Positions 16,137-24,216 of a stretch of 42,127 nt of DNA are shown piece by piece. The DNA is taken from positions 1-42,127 of the forward strand of contig ONPN01000009.1 of the NCBI GenBank assembly GCA_900319695.1, written 5' to 3'. Numbering within the stretch: the first letter of the stretch is position 1; each line of letters begins with the position of its first letter. The position numbers were made by a program, and so were the translations under genes. A model generated the notes under the pieces. The model was given only the letters and a program-made list of their open reading frames with translations. It was not told the DNA's origin and did no database searches. The DNA comes from an uncultured Eubacteriales bacterium. Its GTDB lineage: Bacteria; Bacillota; Clostridia; Oscillospirales; Oscillospiraceae.

Positions 16137-16961
16137 ATGAGAAATCAGACCGGTTTGAAGGACCGTGCGCGTTTTGAGGCGTTTTCGCAGGAGTGGCGCG
16201 AAGACGCGCTGAGAGAAGCGCAGAAGTGGTGCGCCGACGAGAGGGCACAGGAGCTGCTCGCGGACGCCGTGCTGGCGGAGTTTCAGAAGAAATACGCCGA
16301 CAGCCCCCCGCCCCTCAGCATGGACTACCAGATTCGAGCCCAGGTCTGTCTGGTGTACAGTCTGACCGGGGACAACGTGCGAAAGCTGACAAACTATATT
16401 GCCGAGCACTCCCTTCCCCCGGAGGAAGTAGAGCCCGCGGAGCTTACGCGCCCGCAGAACCCTCCGGAGCCGCAGCGGCAGCCGGTGCGCAGAACCGAGC
16501 CGCCTGCGCCTGTGGTTGAGGCCGCGCCGGAAGCGCCCGTCGCGCCCGCGCCGCAGCCGGCGCCTGTACCGGAATCTACGCCCGCTCCACAGCCCTTGAC
16601 CGCTGCGGAACCCGCGCCCGCTCCAAAACCGGTGTCTGCGCCGGAACCCGCGCCCGCTCCGCAGCCGGCGCCCCAGGTGAAAGCTGAGACGCCGCCAAAG
16701 CCCGCCGCCCCGGAAAAGGCGGCGCCCCAGGAGCCGAAAGCGCGGCCGGACACCTTTCTCGATCCGGTGCGCACCAGCTACTGGACGCCGAATGAGGGGC
16801 GCAGCAGGCATGTCATTGCCGAGCTGGAGCTCCCCGACGAAGAAGTGGAGGAGCGCTCAGCCATCATTTCGTTTATTAACCTCGTCCTCTTTTTGCTTAC
16901 GATCGGATCCTTCGGCTTCTGTTTCTATGAGACGGGTTTTCTGCAATATCTGCTGCAGTGA
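16137..16961 (+). CDS. Tail-anchored Pro/Ala-rich protein of the exopolysaccharide operon
   Basis: I do not recognise this 274-residue protein. Residues 1-90 look like a helical globular domain. Residues about 95-205 are a low-complexity Pro/Ala/Glu linker (PAPxP repeats). A conserved-looking segment, TFLDPVRTSYWTPNEGRSRH, follows. One transmembrane helix (about 240-263) lies near the C-terminus with a short tail ending LQYLLQ. This predicts a cytoplasmic protein held to the membrane by its C-terminus. GGAGGAG precedes ATG 16137. Position between the sugar dehydrogenase and a DivIVA-like protein suggests a scaffold for the synthase, which is inference. Confidence 0.75.
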   Translation: MRNQTGLKDRARFEAFSQEWREDALREAQKWCADERAQELLADAVLAEFQKKYADSPPPLSMDYQIRAQVCLVYSLTGDNVRKLTNYIAEHSLPPEEVEPAELTRPQNPPEPQRQPVRRTEPPAPVVEAAPEAPVAPAPQPAPVPESTPAPQPLTAAEPAPAPKPVSAPEPAPAPQPAPQVKAETPPKPAAPEKAAPQEPKARPDTFLDPVRTSYWTPNEGRSRHVIAELELPDEEVEERSAIISFINLVLFLLTIGSFGFCFYETGFLQYLLQ

Positions 16962-16973
16962 GGAGATATGACA

Positions 16974-17705
16974 ATGGAACTGGAAAGAACTCAGATTCAA
17001 AAGACCCTCTTCGGCAACTATAAGCCCGCGGAGGTGGACAGTCTGCTGGACAGGGCGGAGGAACTTCTGCGGCAGCGGGAGTCCGAGGCGGCTGAAGAGA
17101 CCGCGCGCGCCGACGCCCAGGCGCAGGAATGCGAGCGCCTCGCGCAGCAGCTTGCCGAGCAGGAACAGCAGCTCGCGGCCCTGCAGGAGTCGGTCAAGCT
17201 GCTGAGTGAGGAGAACGACCGCCAGGAGGAGCTGACGCAGACGCTCTGCGAGGCCTGCCAGCGGCGTGAGGAGGAGAGCCGCAGCCTGCGCGACGAGCTG
17301 GCCGATGTGCGCACCCAGCTGGAAGACGCCCGGTCGGAGCTTGAGCTTGCCAAATCCCAGACCACGGTTCTCGGCAACCGCGTCGCCCGCCAGCGGCGCG
17401 AGCTGGAGGAAAAGGATCAGCTTCTGCTGGCCGACCCTGTCGGGGAGGCGAACAAGCGCGCCGAGCAGATCGTTCAGAATGCCACGCAGATGAGCAAGCA
17501 GATGCTCGACGACGCGGAGAGCATGCGCGCCCGCGCCCTCGCCGCTGTGCGCGCGGCGTACTTCAACACCATGGGCTTTCGTCAGAACGTGGAGGAGCGC
17601 TTTTTCAGTCTGCAGAACGATCTGAACCAGTCCCTGCTCACGCTCCGCGCACTTGAGGCGGAGAACGAGCCTTCGGACAAGGATGTCATTCAGGAGAAAC
17701 CGTGA
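16974..17705 (+). CDS. DivIVA-like coiled-coil protein
   Basis: Cytoplasmic, 243 residues. The N-terminus (IQKTLFGNYKPAEVDSLLDR) resembles the DivIVA/GpsB membrane-binding head. A long coiled coil follows (about 25-150, rich in Glu, Gln, Leu, Arg with heptads). A second helical block (about 155-235, AEQIVQNATQMSKQMLDDAE) is like the DivIVA C-terminal region. The ATG at 16974 is preferred to 16968 because AGGAG is 8 rather than 2 bases away. It starts 12 bases after the previous gene and ends in a TGATG overlap with the next. DivIVA proteins mark poles or division sites, so it may localise the polymer synthase. Confidence 0.75.
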   Translation: MELERTQIQKTLFGNYKPAEVDSLLDRAEELLRQRESEAAEETARADAQAQECERLAQQLAEQEQQLAALQESVKLLSEENDRQEELTQTLCEACQRREEESRSLRDELADVRTQLEDARSELELAKSQTTVLGNRVARQRRELEEKDQLLLADPVGEANKRAEQIVQNATQMSKQMLDDAESMRARALAAVRAAYFNTMGFRQNVEERFFSLQNDLNQSLLTLRALEAENEPSDKDVIQEKP

Positions 17706-19264
17706 TGGCTTTTAAGAGAAGCGTGATTATTTTGCTCCTCCTGTCGCTGATGCTCTCGGCGGCAGGCTGCGCCGTCCGGGAAACGCCGGACGAAAAGCCG
17801 CAGGAGGGACTGTGGACGCCGACGCCGGAGCCTCCGGTCAAGGCGAGTCCCGCGCCGGTGCTGAGCGGCGTCGAGACCGACCGCAAGGTCGTCAGCCTCA
17901 TCTTTGAGGGCTTTACCGACACCACGACAATGGACGCGATCGTCCGGGTCCTGCGCGACCGGAATGTCTCCGCCACTTTCTTCGTTTCCGGCATCACCGC
18001 CAATGAGAACCCGCAGGCTGTGCGCAGTCTCGCTTCAAAGGGCTTTGACGTCGGCAGCTACGGCATGAGCGGCGGCAAGCACCTGGAGGAGCTGTCCGAT
18101 TATGAGAATATGCGCCGCTTTGAGATGGCGCAGAAAGAGATCGCCGCCGCCTGCGGCGAGACGCCGTCGCTCATCCGCTGCAACGGGACGAAGTACACTG
18201 ACGGTGTGCTGCGCGCAGTTACGGCGGCGGGGCTCAAGGCCGCCGTACAGCCGACCGCCTACCTCAACCACAGGAGCTTCCGCGTGCAGGAGGACGCCGA
18301 GGTCTACGCCTTGAGCGTTTTATCCGGCAGCATTCTCTCCTTCAAGCTCGGCCAGGAGCTGGATGCGGACGAATACGGCGACGTCGGCCACGAGCTGGAC
18401 GAGCGCCCCGCGATCGACCCGAGTCCCGGGGTGCGCTGGGAGTGGAGCGGTGAGGAGGAGCGCTTTGCCCTGCTGCCGGACATCGTCGGCTGGCTGGTAG
18501 ACGCGCTGAAGGCTCACGGCTACCGCTTTACCGACCCCGAGTCCCTGCAGAGTGAAAAACGCCTCATTCTGCGCAAGGCAAGCGAGCTCACCCCCGAGGA
18601 GCAGACTCTGCTCGACCCGGATAACTATCCCCTCCCCGTGACCGAGGAGCCCCTTTACGCGGGCAAGGTTCGCGCGGCCCGTCCCGGCGACTTCCGGGGC
18701 GCGGTTTTTGTCGGCGACGCCGTACTGGCGGGTCTCGGTGCCTATGTGGACTGGCGGCGTGAGAAGGAACCCGATTTTCTGGACGACGCGCAGTTTCTGA
18801 CCGACGACGCCCTCAGTGTTGAAACGCTCCTCGAGGGTGAGTCGGAAATCGGAAATCTGGCGGAAAAGCTCGCGGAAATGAAGGCGAGTTCCTTGTGGCT
18901 CTGCCTCGGCTTTGCCAACGCGGGCGCCTACCGAAGCGAGGCCTTTCTCGCCAAGTACCGCATGCTGATCAAGGAGATCCGGGAAAAATCGCCCGATACC
19001 CGCATCGTGATCATGTCTGTCTTCCCGAAGGTTGAGCGCTTTTCGGGCGTCTCAAATCGAAGCCGCTTTGAGCTGAGCCTGAGGCTGTGCGCCATGTGCC
19101 GCGAGTACGGGATCGGCTTCTCGGACGCCGCGAGCGTGCTGCGCGACGAGAACGGTCAGCTGCGTGAGGAGTACTGTCTGGATCTGGCCGGCCGCGGCTG
19201 CCATCTCAATGACAGCGCCTGCAGGGCGGTCACGGACTATGTCAAGGAGAATGTTCCTGTATGA
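17705..19264 (+). CDS. Lipoprotein with degenerate NodB deacetylase and SGNH domains
   Basis: 519-residue lipoprotein with a clear lipobox (LSAAGC, Cys 22). Residues about 60-285 follow the NodB polysaccharide-deacetylase fold, but the metal-binding TFDDG is replaced by IFEGF (66-70) and the HxxxH block by a stretch with no such His pair. Residues about 330-519 look like an SGNH/GDSL hydrolase: FVGDAVLAGLG at 335-345 is block I, but the catalytic Ser of GDS is Ala 339, and the block III GxND is FAN. Block V keeps a His (GCHLND, H500). Both domains thus seem catalytically dead; a carbohydrate-binding or structural role is inferred. The ATG overlaps the previous stop (TGATG), with AGGAG 8 bases upstream. 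Confidence 0.82.
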   Translation: MAFKRSVIILLLLSLMLSAAGCAVRETPDEKPQEGLWTPTPEPPVKASPAPVLSGVETDRKVVSLIFEGFTDTTTMDAIVRVLRDRNVSATFFVSGITANENPQAVRSLASKGFDVGSYGMSGGKHLEELSDYENMRRFEMAQKEIAAACGETPSLIRCNGTKYTDGVLRAVTAAGLKAAVQPTAYLNHRSFRVQEDAEVYALSVLSGSILSFKLGQELDADEYGDVGHELDERPAIDPSPGVRWEWSGEEERFALLPDIVGWLVDALKAHGYRFTDPESLQSEKRLILRKASELTPEEQTLLDPDNYPLPVTEEPLYAGKVRAARPGDFRGAVFVGDAVLAGLGAYVDWRREKEPDFLDDAQFLTDDALSVETLLEGESEIGNLAEKLAEMKASSLWLCLGFANAGAYRSEAFLAKYRMLIKEIREKSPDTRIVIMSVFPKVERFSGVSNRSRFELSLRLCAMCREYGIGFSDAASVLRDENGQLREEYCLDLAGRGCHLNDSACRAVTDYVKENVPV

Positions 19265-21072
19265 CAAAGAAGAGAAAAAAGGATAAGATAGAAGACCTTC
19301 TGCTCCATGAGACCAAGGACAGAAGACTCTTCCCCAATGTGCCGGACCCCAGCGGCAGGCGCAGCAACAGCAGCCGCCGCAACAACCACGAGGGCGAATC
19401 GCGCCCGGAATACGCGGAGTTTGCGGGTCAGCGCTACGAGGTCAAGCTGGACGTCGCCGTCACGCTCGGAAAACGCACCTTCCACGGGACGACGGAGAAC
19501 ATCTCCCAGACCGGCATGCTCGTCAGGCTGCCGGCGGAGGCGGCGCTTGAGGATTTCGACGGGCAGGACATCACACTCAACTTCCGTCTGAACGAGGGCG
19601 ATCTCCAGGAGGGCACCGAGAAGCGTTACCGGCACCTGAAAGCCAAGGTCGTGCGCACCATTGAGGCCAAGCACGCCGCCGCCATCCAGTTCAGCCGCCC
19701 CCTCTATGAGGAGCGCCGGAACACCGACCAGCTTCTCTTTATACTGGCCTCGCTCTTCCTCACCTTCTGCTCGGCGGTCATCATGCTCATGCGCGTGGAG
19801 AGCATACGCTACTTTGCGCGTAACCCCTGGCTCTATGGCTACAGCATCATGACGGCTATGTTCCTTCTGTCGCGTTATCTCTTCGGCTCCTTCTACCGGC
19901 CGACGCCCGTCGACCCCGACTATACGCCGAGTGTCACCATCGTCATTCCCTGCTTCAACGAGGAGACCTGGATACGCGAGACCATTGTGCGCTGCGCCGA
20001 TCAGGATTACCCCGTCGATAAGCTGGAGCTCATCATCGTCGATGACGGCTCCACGGATAACTCCGTGGAGGTCATCAAGCAGACGGTGCGCGACATGTGC
20101 GCTGAAGGTCCGCAGTATGACATTGAAAACCGCGTGCGTGTTTTCTTCCAGAACTATAACCAGGGCAAGCGCGAGGCCATGGGCATCGGTATCCGCAACG
20201 CGCGGACCGAGCTCATCGTCTTCGTCGACTCCGACAGCTTCCTGTATCCCAACTCCATCCGCACTCTCGTCCAGCCCATGAAGGATCCGAAGATGGGCGG
20301 CGTGGCGGGGCGGACGGACGTCGCCAACATCTACACCAACTGGCTGACCAAGATGCAGGCGGTGCGCTATTACATCTCCTTCCGCATCATGAAGGCGGCC
20401 GAGGCCTACTTCGATTCCGTCATGTGTCTGAGCGGCCCGCTGTCCTGCTACCGTCTCGACGTCGTGCGGGAGGTCTTTGACAAGTGGATCAACCAGCGCT
20501 TCATGGGCCAGAAGGCCACCTTCGGCGATGACCGAAGCCTCACCAACTACGTTGTGGAGCACTACCGCACCGGCTACCAGGATCACGCGATCTGCTCGAC
20601 CATCGTGCCGAACCGCAACAAACAGTTCCTGCGCCAGCAGATGCGCTGGAAGCGCTCCTGGCTGCGCGAGTCGCTGCGCGCCTGCACTTTCATGTGGAAA
20701 AAGCAGCCCTTCATGGCTATCTCCTTCTACTTGGGCGTGCTGGTGCCGTTGATCGCGCCGCTCATTGTTATCTATAATCTTGTTTACGTCCCCATCTTCC
20801 GACACATCTTCCCGGCCGCGTTTTTGATTGGTCTGCTGATGATGTCGCTGATGATGTGCTTTGCCCAGTTGATTTTGAAAAAGAGCAGTCTCTGGTTCTA
20901 CGGCTTCCTCTTCTGCCTGTATTATGAAGTGATCCTTCTCTGGCAGATGATCTGGGCCTGGCTGACCTTCTGGGTCAACGACTGGGGCACGCGCGGCAAG
21001 GGCAAGAAGCGCGCCGAGGCGGAGGCAGAAGCCAAAGCCAGGCAGCGGGAGGAGGCGGTCGAACATGGATGA
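19261..21072 (+). CDS. PilZ domain fused to a hyaluronan-synthase-like GT2 glycosyltransferase
   Basis: Predicted processive exopolysaccharide synthase, 603 residues, membrane bound. A cytoplasmic PilZ domain (about 50-150) has NISQTG at 80-85 (the NxSxxG half of the cyclic-di-GMP site) and R58xxxK62 in place of RxxxR. Two transmembrane segments (about 157-177 and 190-211) precede a GT2 catalytic domain: DDGSTD 261-266, DSD 323-325, GDD 422-424, QQMRW 459-463. Three hydrophobic segments follow, then DWGTR at 574-578. GDDRSLTNY, QQMRWxxSWLRES and DWGTR closely recall bacterial hyaluronan synthase and NodC. Such enzymes polymerise and export one polymer unaided. ATGA overlap with the upstream gene and an 8-base overlap downstream show coupling. 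Confidence 0.9.
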   Translation: MTKKRKKDKIEDLLLHETKDRRLFPNVPDPSGRRSNSSRRNNHEGESRPEYAEFAGQRYEVKLDVAVTLGKRTFHGTTENISQTGMLVRLPAEAALEDFDGQDITLNFRLNEGDLQEGTEKRYRHLKAKVVRTIEAKHAAAIQFSRPLYEERRNTDQLLFILASLFLTFCSAVIMLMRVESIRYFARNPWLYGYSIMTAMFLLSRYLFGSFYRPTPVDPDYTPSVTIVIPCFNEETWIRETIVRCADQDYPVDKLELIIVDDGSTDNSVEVIKQTVRDMCAEGPQYDIENRVRVFFQNYNQGKREAMGIGIRNARTELIVFVDSDSFLYPNSIRTLVQPMKDPKMGGVAGRTDVANIYTNWLTKMQAVRYYISFRIMKAAEAYFDSVMCLSGPLSCYRLDVVREVFDKWINQRFMGQKATFGDDRSLTNYVVEHYRTGYQDHAICSTIVPNRNKQFLRQQMRWKRSWLRESLRACTFMWKKQPFMAISFYLGVLVPLIAPLIVIYNLVYVPIFRHIFPAAFLIGLLMMSLMMCFAQLILKKSSLWFYGFLFCLYYEVILLWQMIWAWLTFWVNDWGTRGKGKKRAEAEAEAKARQREEAVEHG

Positions 21073-22990
21073 AAAGAAGCTCCACCGAAAAAACGTCTTC
21101 AAGGTCATCCGCACGATCTTTGAAATTCTGTTTATCATCATCGTCCTCGCCTGGGCCGTCACATCGCTCGTCAGCGAGCACACGAGGCAGCATCTGCTGT
21201 ATACCGGCGCGGAGCTTGACTGCGCCATGGTCACCAGCGACGAGATCGTCGGCGGCCTGGCCCCGGCCTGCACGGCCACGGGGCCGCACTTCATCGCGAT
21301 CTCCTACAACGGTCTGACCGAGTATGCCCGCGAGGGCGGCAAGATCGTGACCAAGGCCGACTACGAGGAGCAGATGCAGGCGCTCAAGGACTCCGGCTAC
21401 CAGACCATCACCCAGCAGGACGTGATCGACTACTACCTCAAGGGCGCGCCCCTGCCGGATAAGGCCCTGCTGCTGATCTTCGAGGACGGCGTCATGAATA
21501 CCACGCGCCTGGCCCAGCCCGCTCTCTGGAAGTATAACTACATCGCCACAGCCTGCACCTTCGCCGGAAACCTCTCCGACGAGACAGGCGCCTATATCAC
21601 GGCGCGTGACATGAAGCAGCTCAAAAACACCACCTTCTGGGAGACGGGCTCCAACGGCTACCGTCTGAGCTACATCAACGTCTTCGACCGCTTCGAGAAT
21701 TACTTCGGCCATCTGAACACGGCGGAGTTTCTGGACATCCACAGCTATCTCCGGCGCGACTACAACCACTATCTGATGGATTTTCTGCGGGACGAGAACC
21801 GTATCCGCACCGAGAGCGTGGAGGAGATGGAGCGGCGCATTGCCTGGGATTATGAGCAGATGGAGGAGGTCTATCAGGAGGATCTGGGCTACGTACCCGC
21901 GCTGTACATCCTGATGCACTCCAACACCGGCGCCTTCGGCAACGACCCCAAGGTCAGCCAGAAGAACGCCGAGATGCTGGAATCCATCTTCGCCATGAAC
22001 TTCAACCGCCAGGGAAGCTGCCTGAACACCCGCGAGTCCTCGATCTACGATCTGAGCCGTCTGCAGTCCCGACAGTACTTCTCCCCCAATCATCTGATGA
22101 TGCGTGTCTGGGACGACACCGGCCACAAGGTGGTCTTCCGTCTCGGTGACGAGACCAGGGCCGCCGACTGGGAGCGCAAAAGCGGCGCGGTGGAGTACAA
22201 GGGCCGCAAGATCATCCTGACTACCCTGCCCTACGGGGAGAGCGAGATCTGCTTCGCCCGGTCCCTTCCCAAGGATCTGGATGTCTCCGTCCGCCTGCAG
22301 GGGAACGTCGTCGGACAGCAGGCGCTGAAGTTCCGCACGAACGCCGACGGCAAGGGCGGCGTCACGGTTCGCCTGTACGACAACCACCTGCTCATTGAGG
22401 ACGGCGAGGGCAAGGACCCTGTGTTTGAACTCGATCTGTTTGAGTTTGACGGCGGCCCCTATGTCTCCAAGGCTGAGGAGGAGCTGAGCGGCAAGATCGC
22501 CCTGGCGCACACTATCATCGACCACGATGATGATGAGGCGCGCATCAGCGAGGCCAAGGCCCTGCTGGCGAGTCTCGACGGACTGCGCGCCCCCGGCATC
22601 GCCGATGGGGCCGAGCCCTTCATCCCGGAGCTCGACATTGACGAGCAGGACGACCGCGCCCTCCGCATCGTCCTCGACGGCGCCACCATCTCCGTGTGGC
22701 TGGACGGTCAGCTGGTGGCAGATCACCTGTCTGTCTCCTCCGGCTCCGGCAGCGGGATGTTCCTCGAGGCCGCCGTCACGCAGGGGACCGAGCGCTTCAG
22801 CCAGACCAACCTGAGCGACGACGTCTACGACGGCATCTTTGCCGAGCTGAACATCCGCAGCCTGAACGGGAGCGAGCTCTACGCCTACGCCCCGCCTCTG
22901 CCCGTCTCGAATCACGAGAGCTTCCTTGACCGCACGCTCGATAAGATCATCAGACTGATGCACTGGGCCTCGCCGAACTGGCAGGCATAA
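21065..22990 (+). CDS. Membrane-anchored PgaB-like pseudo-deacetylase with LamG-like C-terminus
   Basis: 641 residues. An N-terminal anchor helix (about 14-36) is followed by an extracellular NodB-type domain. Its lead-in (SYNGLTEYA, then a KADYEEQMQALKDSGYQTIT-type segment) resembles PgaB/IcaB poly-GlcNAc deacetylases. The metal motif is IFEDG (138-142) instead of TFDDG, and the SHTxxH block reads GSNGYRLSY (about 195-203), so two His ligands are missing and activity is doubtful. Residues about 370-590 look like a concanavalin/LamG-type beta-sandwich (KFRTNADGKGGVTVRLYDN, a carbohydrate-binding candidate). GGGAGGAGG lies about 10 bases before the ATG, which is inside the end of the synthase gene. 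Confidence 0.78.
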   Translation: MDEKKLHRKNVFKVIRTIFEILFIIIVLAWAVTSLVSEHTRQHLLYTGAELDCAMVTSDEIVGGLAPACTATGPHFIAISYNGLTEYAREGGKIVTKADYEEQMQALKDSGYQTITQQDVIDYYLKGAPLPDKALLLIFEDGVMNTTRLAQPALWKYNYIATACTFAGNLSDETGAYITARDMKQLKNTTFWETGSNGYRLSYINVFDRFENYFGHLNTAEFLDIHSYLRRDYNHYLMDFLRDENRIRTESVEEMERRIAWDYEQMEEVYQEDLGYVPALYILMHSNTGAFGNDPKVSQKNAEMLESIFAMNFNRQGSCLNTRESSIYDLSRLQSRQYFSPNHLMMRVWDDTGHKVVFRLGDETRAADWERKSGAVEYKGRKIILTTLPYGESEICFARSLPKDLDVSVRLQGNVVGQQALKFRTNADGKGGVTVRLYDNHLLIEDGEGKDPVFELDLFEFDGGPYVSKAEEELSGKIALAHTIIDHDDDEARISEAKALLASLDGLRAPGIADGAEPFIPELDIDEQDDRALRIVLDGATISVWLDGQLVADHLSVSSGSGSGMFLEAAVTQGTERFSQTNLSDDVYDGIFAELNIRSLNGSELYAYAPPLPVSNHESFLDRTLDKIIRLMHWASPNWQA

Positions 22991-23005
22991 AACGGAGGAA
23001 CCGAT

Positions 23006-24001
23006 TTGAAGCGACTGATCGCCATGCTTCTGGCCGCCCTGGGACTTGCCAACACCGGCGTTGCCGCCGCCGCAAGCGGAGACTTCGGCTGCTCGGCGTG
23101 GCTGACCTATTGGGACGCCGACGCGGCCCTGATGGAGACGGCGGCCTTCCCGGAGGGCTTTGAGTCTCTTGTCTGCTTTGAGGCGTATTTCGACCTGAAC
23201 GGGGACTGGCTGCTGCCGCCCGAGTCGGAAGCGCTTTTGGCAGAGATGAAGAAGGGCGGCGCGCCCGTCTATCTCTCGCTCGTCAACGACGTGCAGCAGG
23301 CCGACGGCAGCTTTGTGCAGAAGTCGAAGGATTTTCTGCGCGAGCAGCTTCTGACTCCTGCGGCGAGAAGCGCGCACATCACCAAAATCATGCGTCTGAT
23401 CAAAGCCTATGAACTGGACGGGCTGGAGATCGACTATGAAAACTTCAAGAAGGACACCGAGCTCTGGTCGGCCTTCACCGTCTTCCTCAAGCAGCTCTGC
23501 GCGATCCTCAGCCACAACGGTGTGAAGCTGCGCGTGGTGATGGAATGTCAGGCCCCGGAGTACGCCGTGTTTCCCGAGGGGCCCATATACAGCTGCATGT
23601 GCTATAACCTCTACGGCTACCACAGCGGGCCGGGCCCGAAGGCCGACATCGCGTTTCTTGAGGAGCTCGGAGAGAGCTGGAAGGCCGTGCCCGGCGAGGT
23701 ACACATGGCCTTCGCCAGCGGCGGCTTCGTCTGGGCCGGCAGCAAGGTGGACAAGGCGCTGACGGAAAAGCAGGCGAAAAACTGGCTTTCCGAGCACGAC
23801 GCCGAGGCCAGCCGCGACAGCAAGAGCGGCGCGCTCAAGGCGAGCGTTTACGACGGCAGGAAATATACCCTCTGGTACGCGGACGGCGAGACGCTGTCTG
23901 TCTGGCGGGATACGCTGCGCGCCATGGGCTACAGCCACTTCGATCTGTTCCGCCTGGGCGAGAATACAAACGACAGTCTCAAAGCCTTTCTCGAGGCGTG
24001 A
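23006..24001 (+). CDS. Secreted GH18-like glycoside hydrolase
   Basis: 331 residues with a signal peptide (about 1-23, cleaved after AAAA). The fold and the motif LDGLEIDYENF match the GH18 active-site strand (DGxDxDxE) with the first inner Asp replaced by Glu. The acid/base Glu and the Asp before it are kept. GH18 enzymes cleave beta-1,4 bonds next to N-acetylglucosamine (chitin, peptidoglycan, N-glycans, spore cortex). In this operon it may trim the polymer made by the synthase, as the glycosidase half of PgaB does. The start is TTG at 23006 with GGAGGAA six bases upstream. SleL/YaaH-like spore hydrolases are the main alternative. Confidence 0.8.
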   Translation: MKRLIAMLLAALGLANTGVAAAASGDFGCSAWLTYWDADAALMETAAFPEGFESLVCFEAYFDLNGDWLLPPESEALLAEMKKGGAPVYLSLVNDVQQADGSFVQKSKDFLREQLLTPAARSAHITKIMRLIKAYELDGLEIDYENFKKDTELWSAFTVFLKQLCAILSHNGVKLRVVMECQAPEYAVFPEGPIYSCMCYNLYGYHSGPGPKADIAFLEELGESWKAVPGEVHMAFASGGFVWAGSKVDKALTEKQAKNWLSEHDAEASRDSKSGALKASVYDGRKYTLWYADGETLSVWRDTLRAMGYSHFDLFRLGENTNDSLKAFLEA

Positions 24002-24208
24002 GACGTTCTGCCGGCGGAGCTCGATGAAGTGACTCCGTCCGCTCCGCCGCCGACTCGCGCTCCCTGTCGGGCGAAACGGATTAACGCTGAAAACACCTCC
24101 GAAGCTGTTGATCAGCTTCTGTCCAAAATGGAGTATTACCGCTTTGTCGGCCTGAACAAAGACCTATCATTTTTATCGGGGCACGCTGCGGTCCCGCAAG
24201 GAAGGTGA
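24002..24208 (+). pseudogene. Remnant of a polysaccharide deacetylase C-terminus
   Basis: The frame following the GH18 stop stays open for 68 codons. At about 24090-24165 it encodes NTSEAVDQLLSKMEYYRFVG followed by LNKDLS. This matches the last residues of the next gene (ADALDQLLTEF...YRFVGLNKVLS). In another frame, 24050-24085 reads LALPVGRNGL, like TLAVGRNGL about 60 residues earlier in that gene. The stretch between the two parts is deleted. No start, no ribosome site and a missing middle mean it is a decayed copy, probably left by duplication of the deacetylase gene and internal deletion. Confidence 0.7.
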
Positions 24209-24216
24209 AGACACCC

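Noticed and set aside
23006-24001. Spore cortex-lytic SleL/YaaH assignment for the GH18 protein
   Set aside because: It lacks visible LysM repeats and sits in an exopolysaccharide operon rather than near spore genes, though the catalytic family is the same.
24002-24208. Stop-codon read-through extension of the GH18 protein
   Set aside because: The frame is open after the TGA, but the similarity to the neighbouring deacetylase C-terminus and the second out-of-frame fragment fit a gene remnant better.
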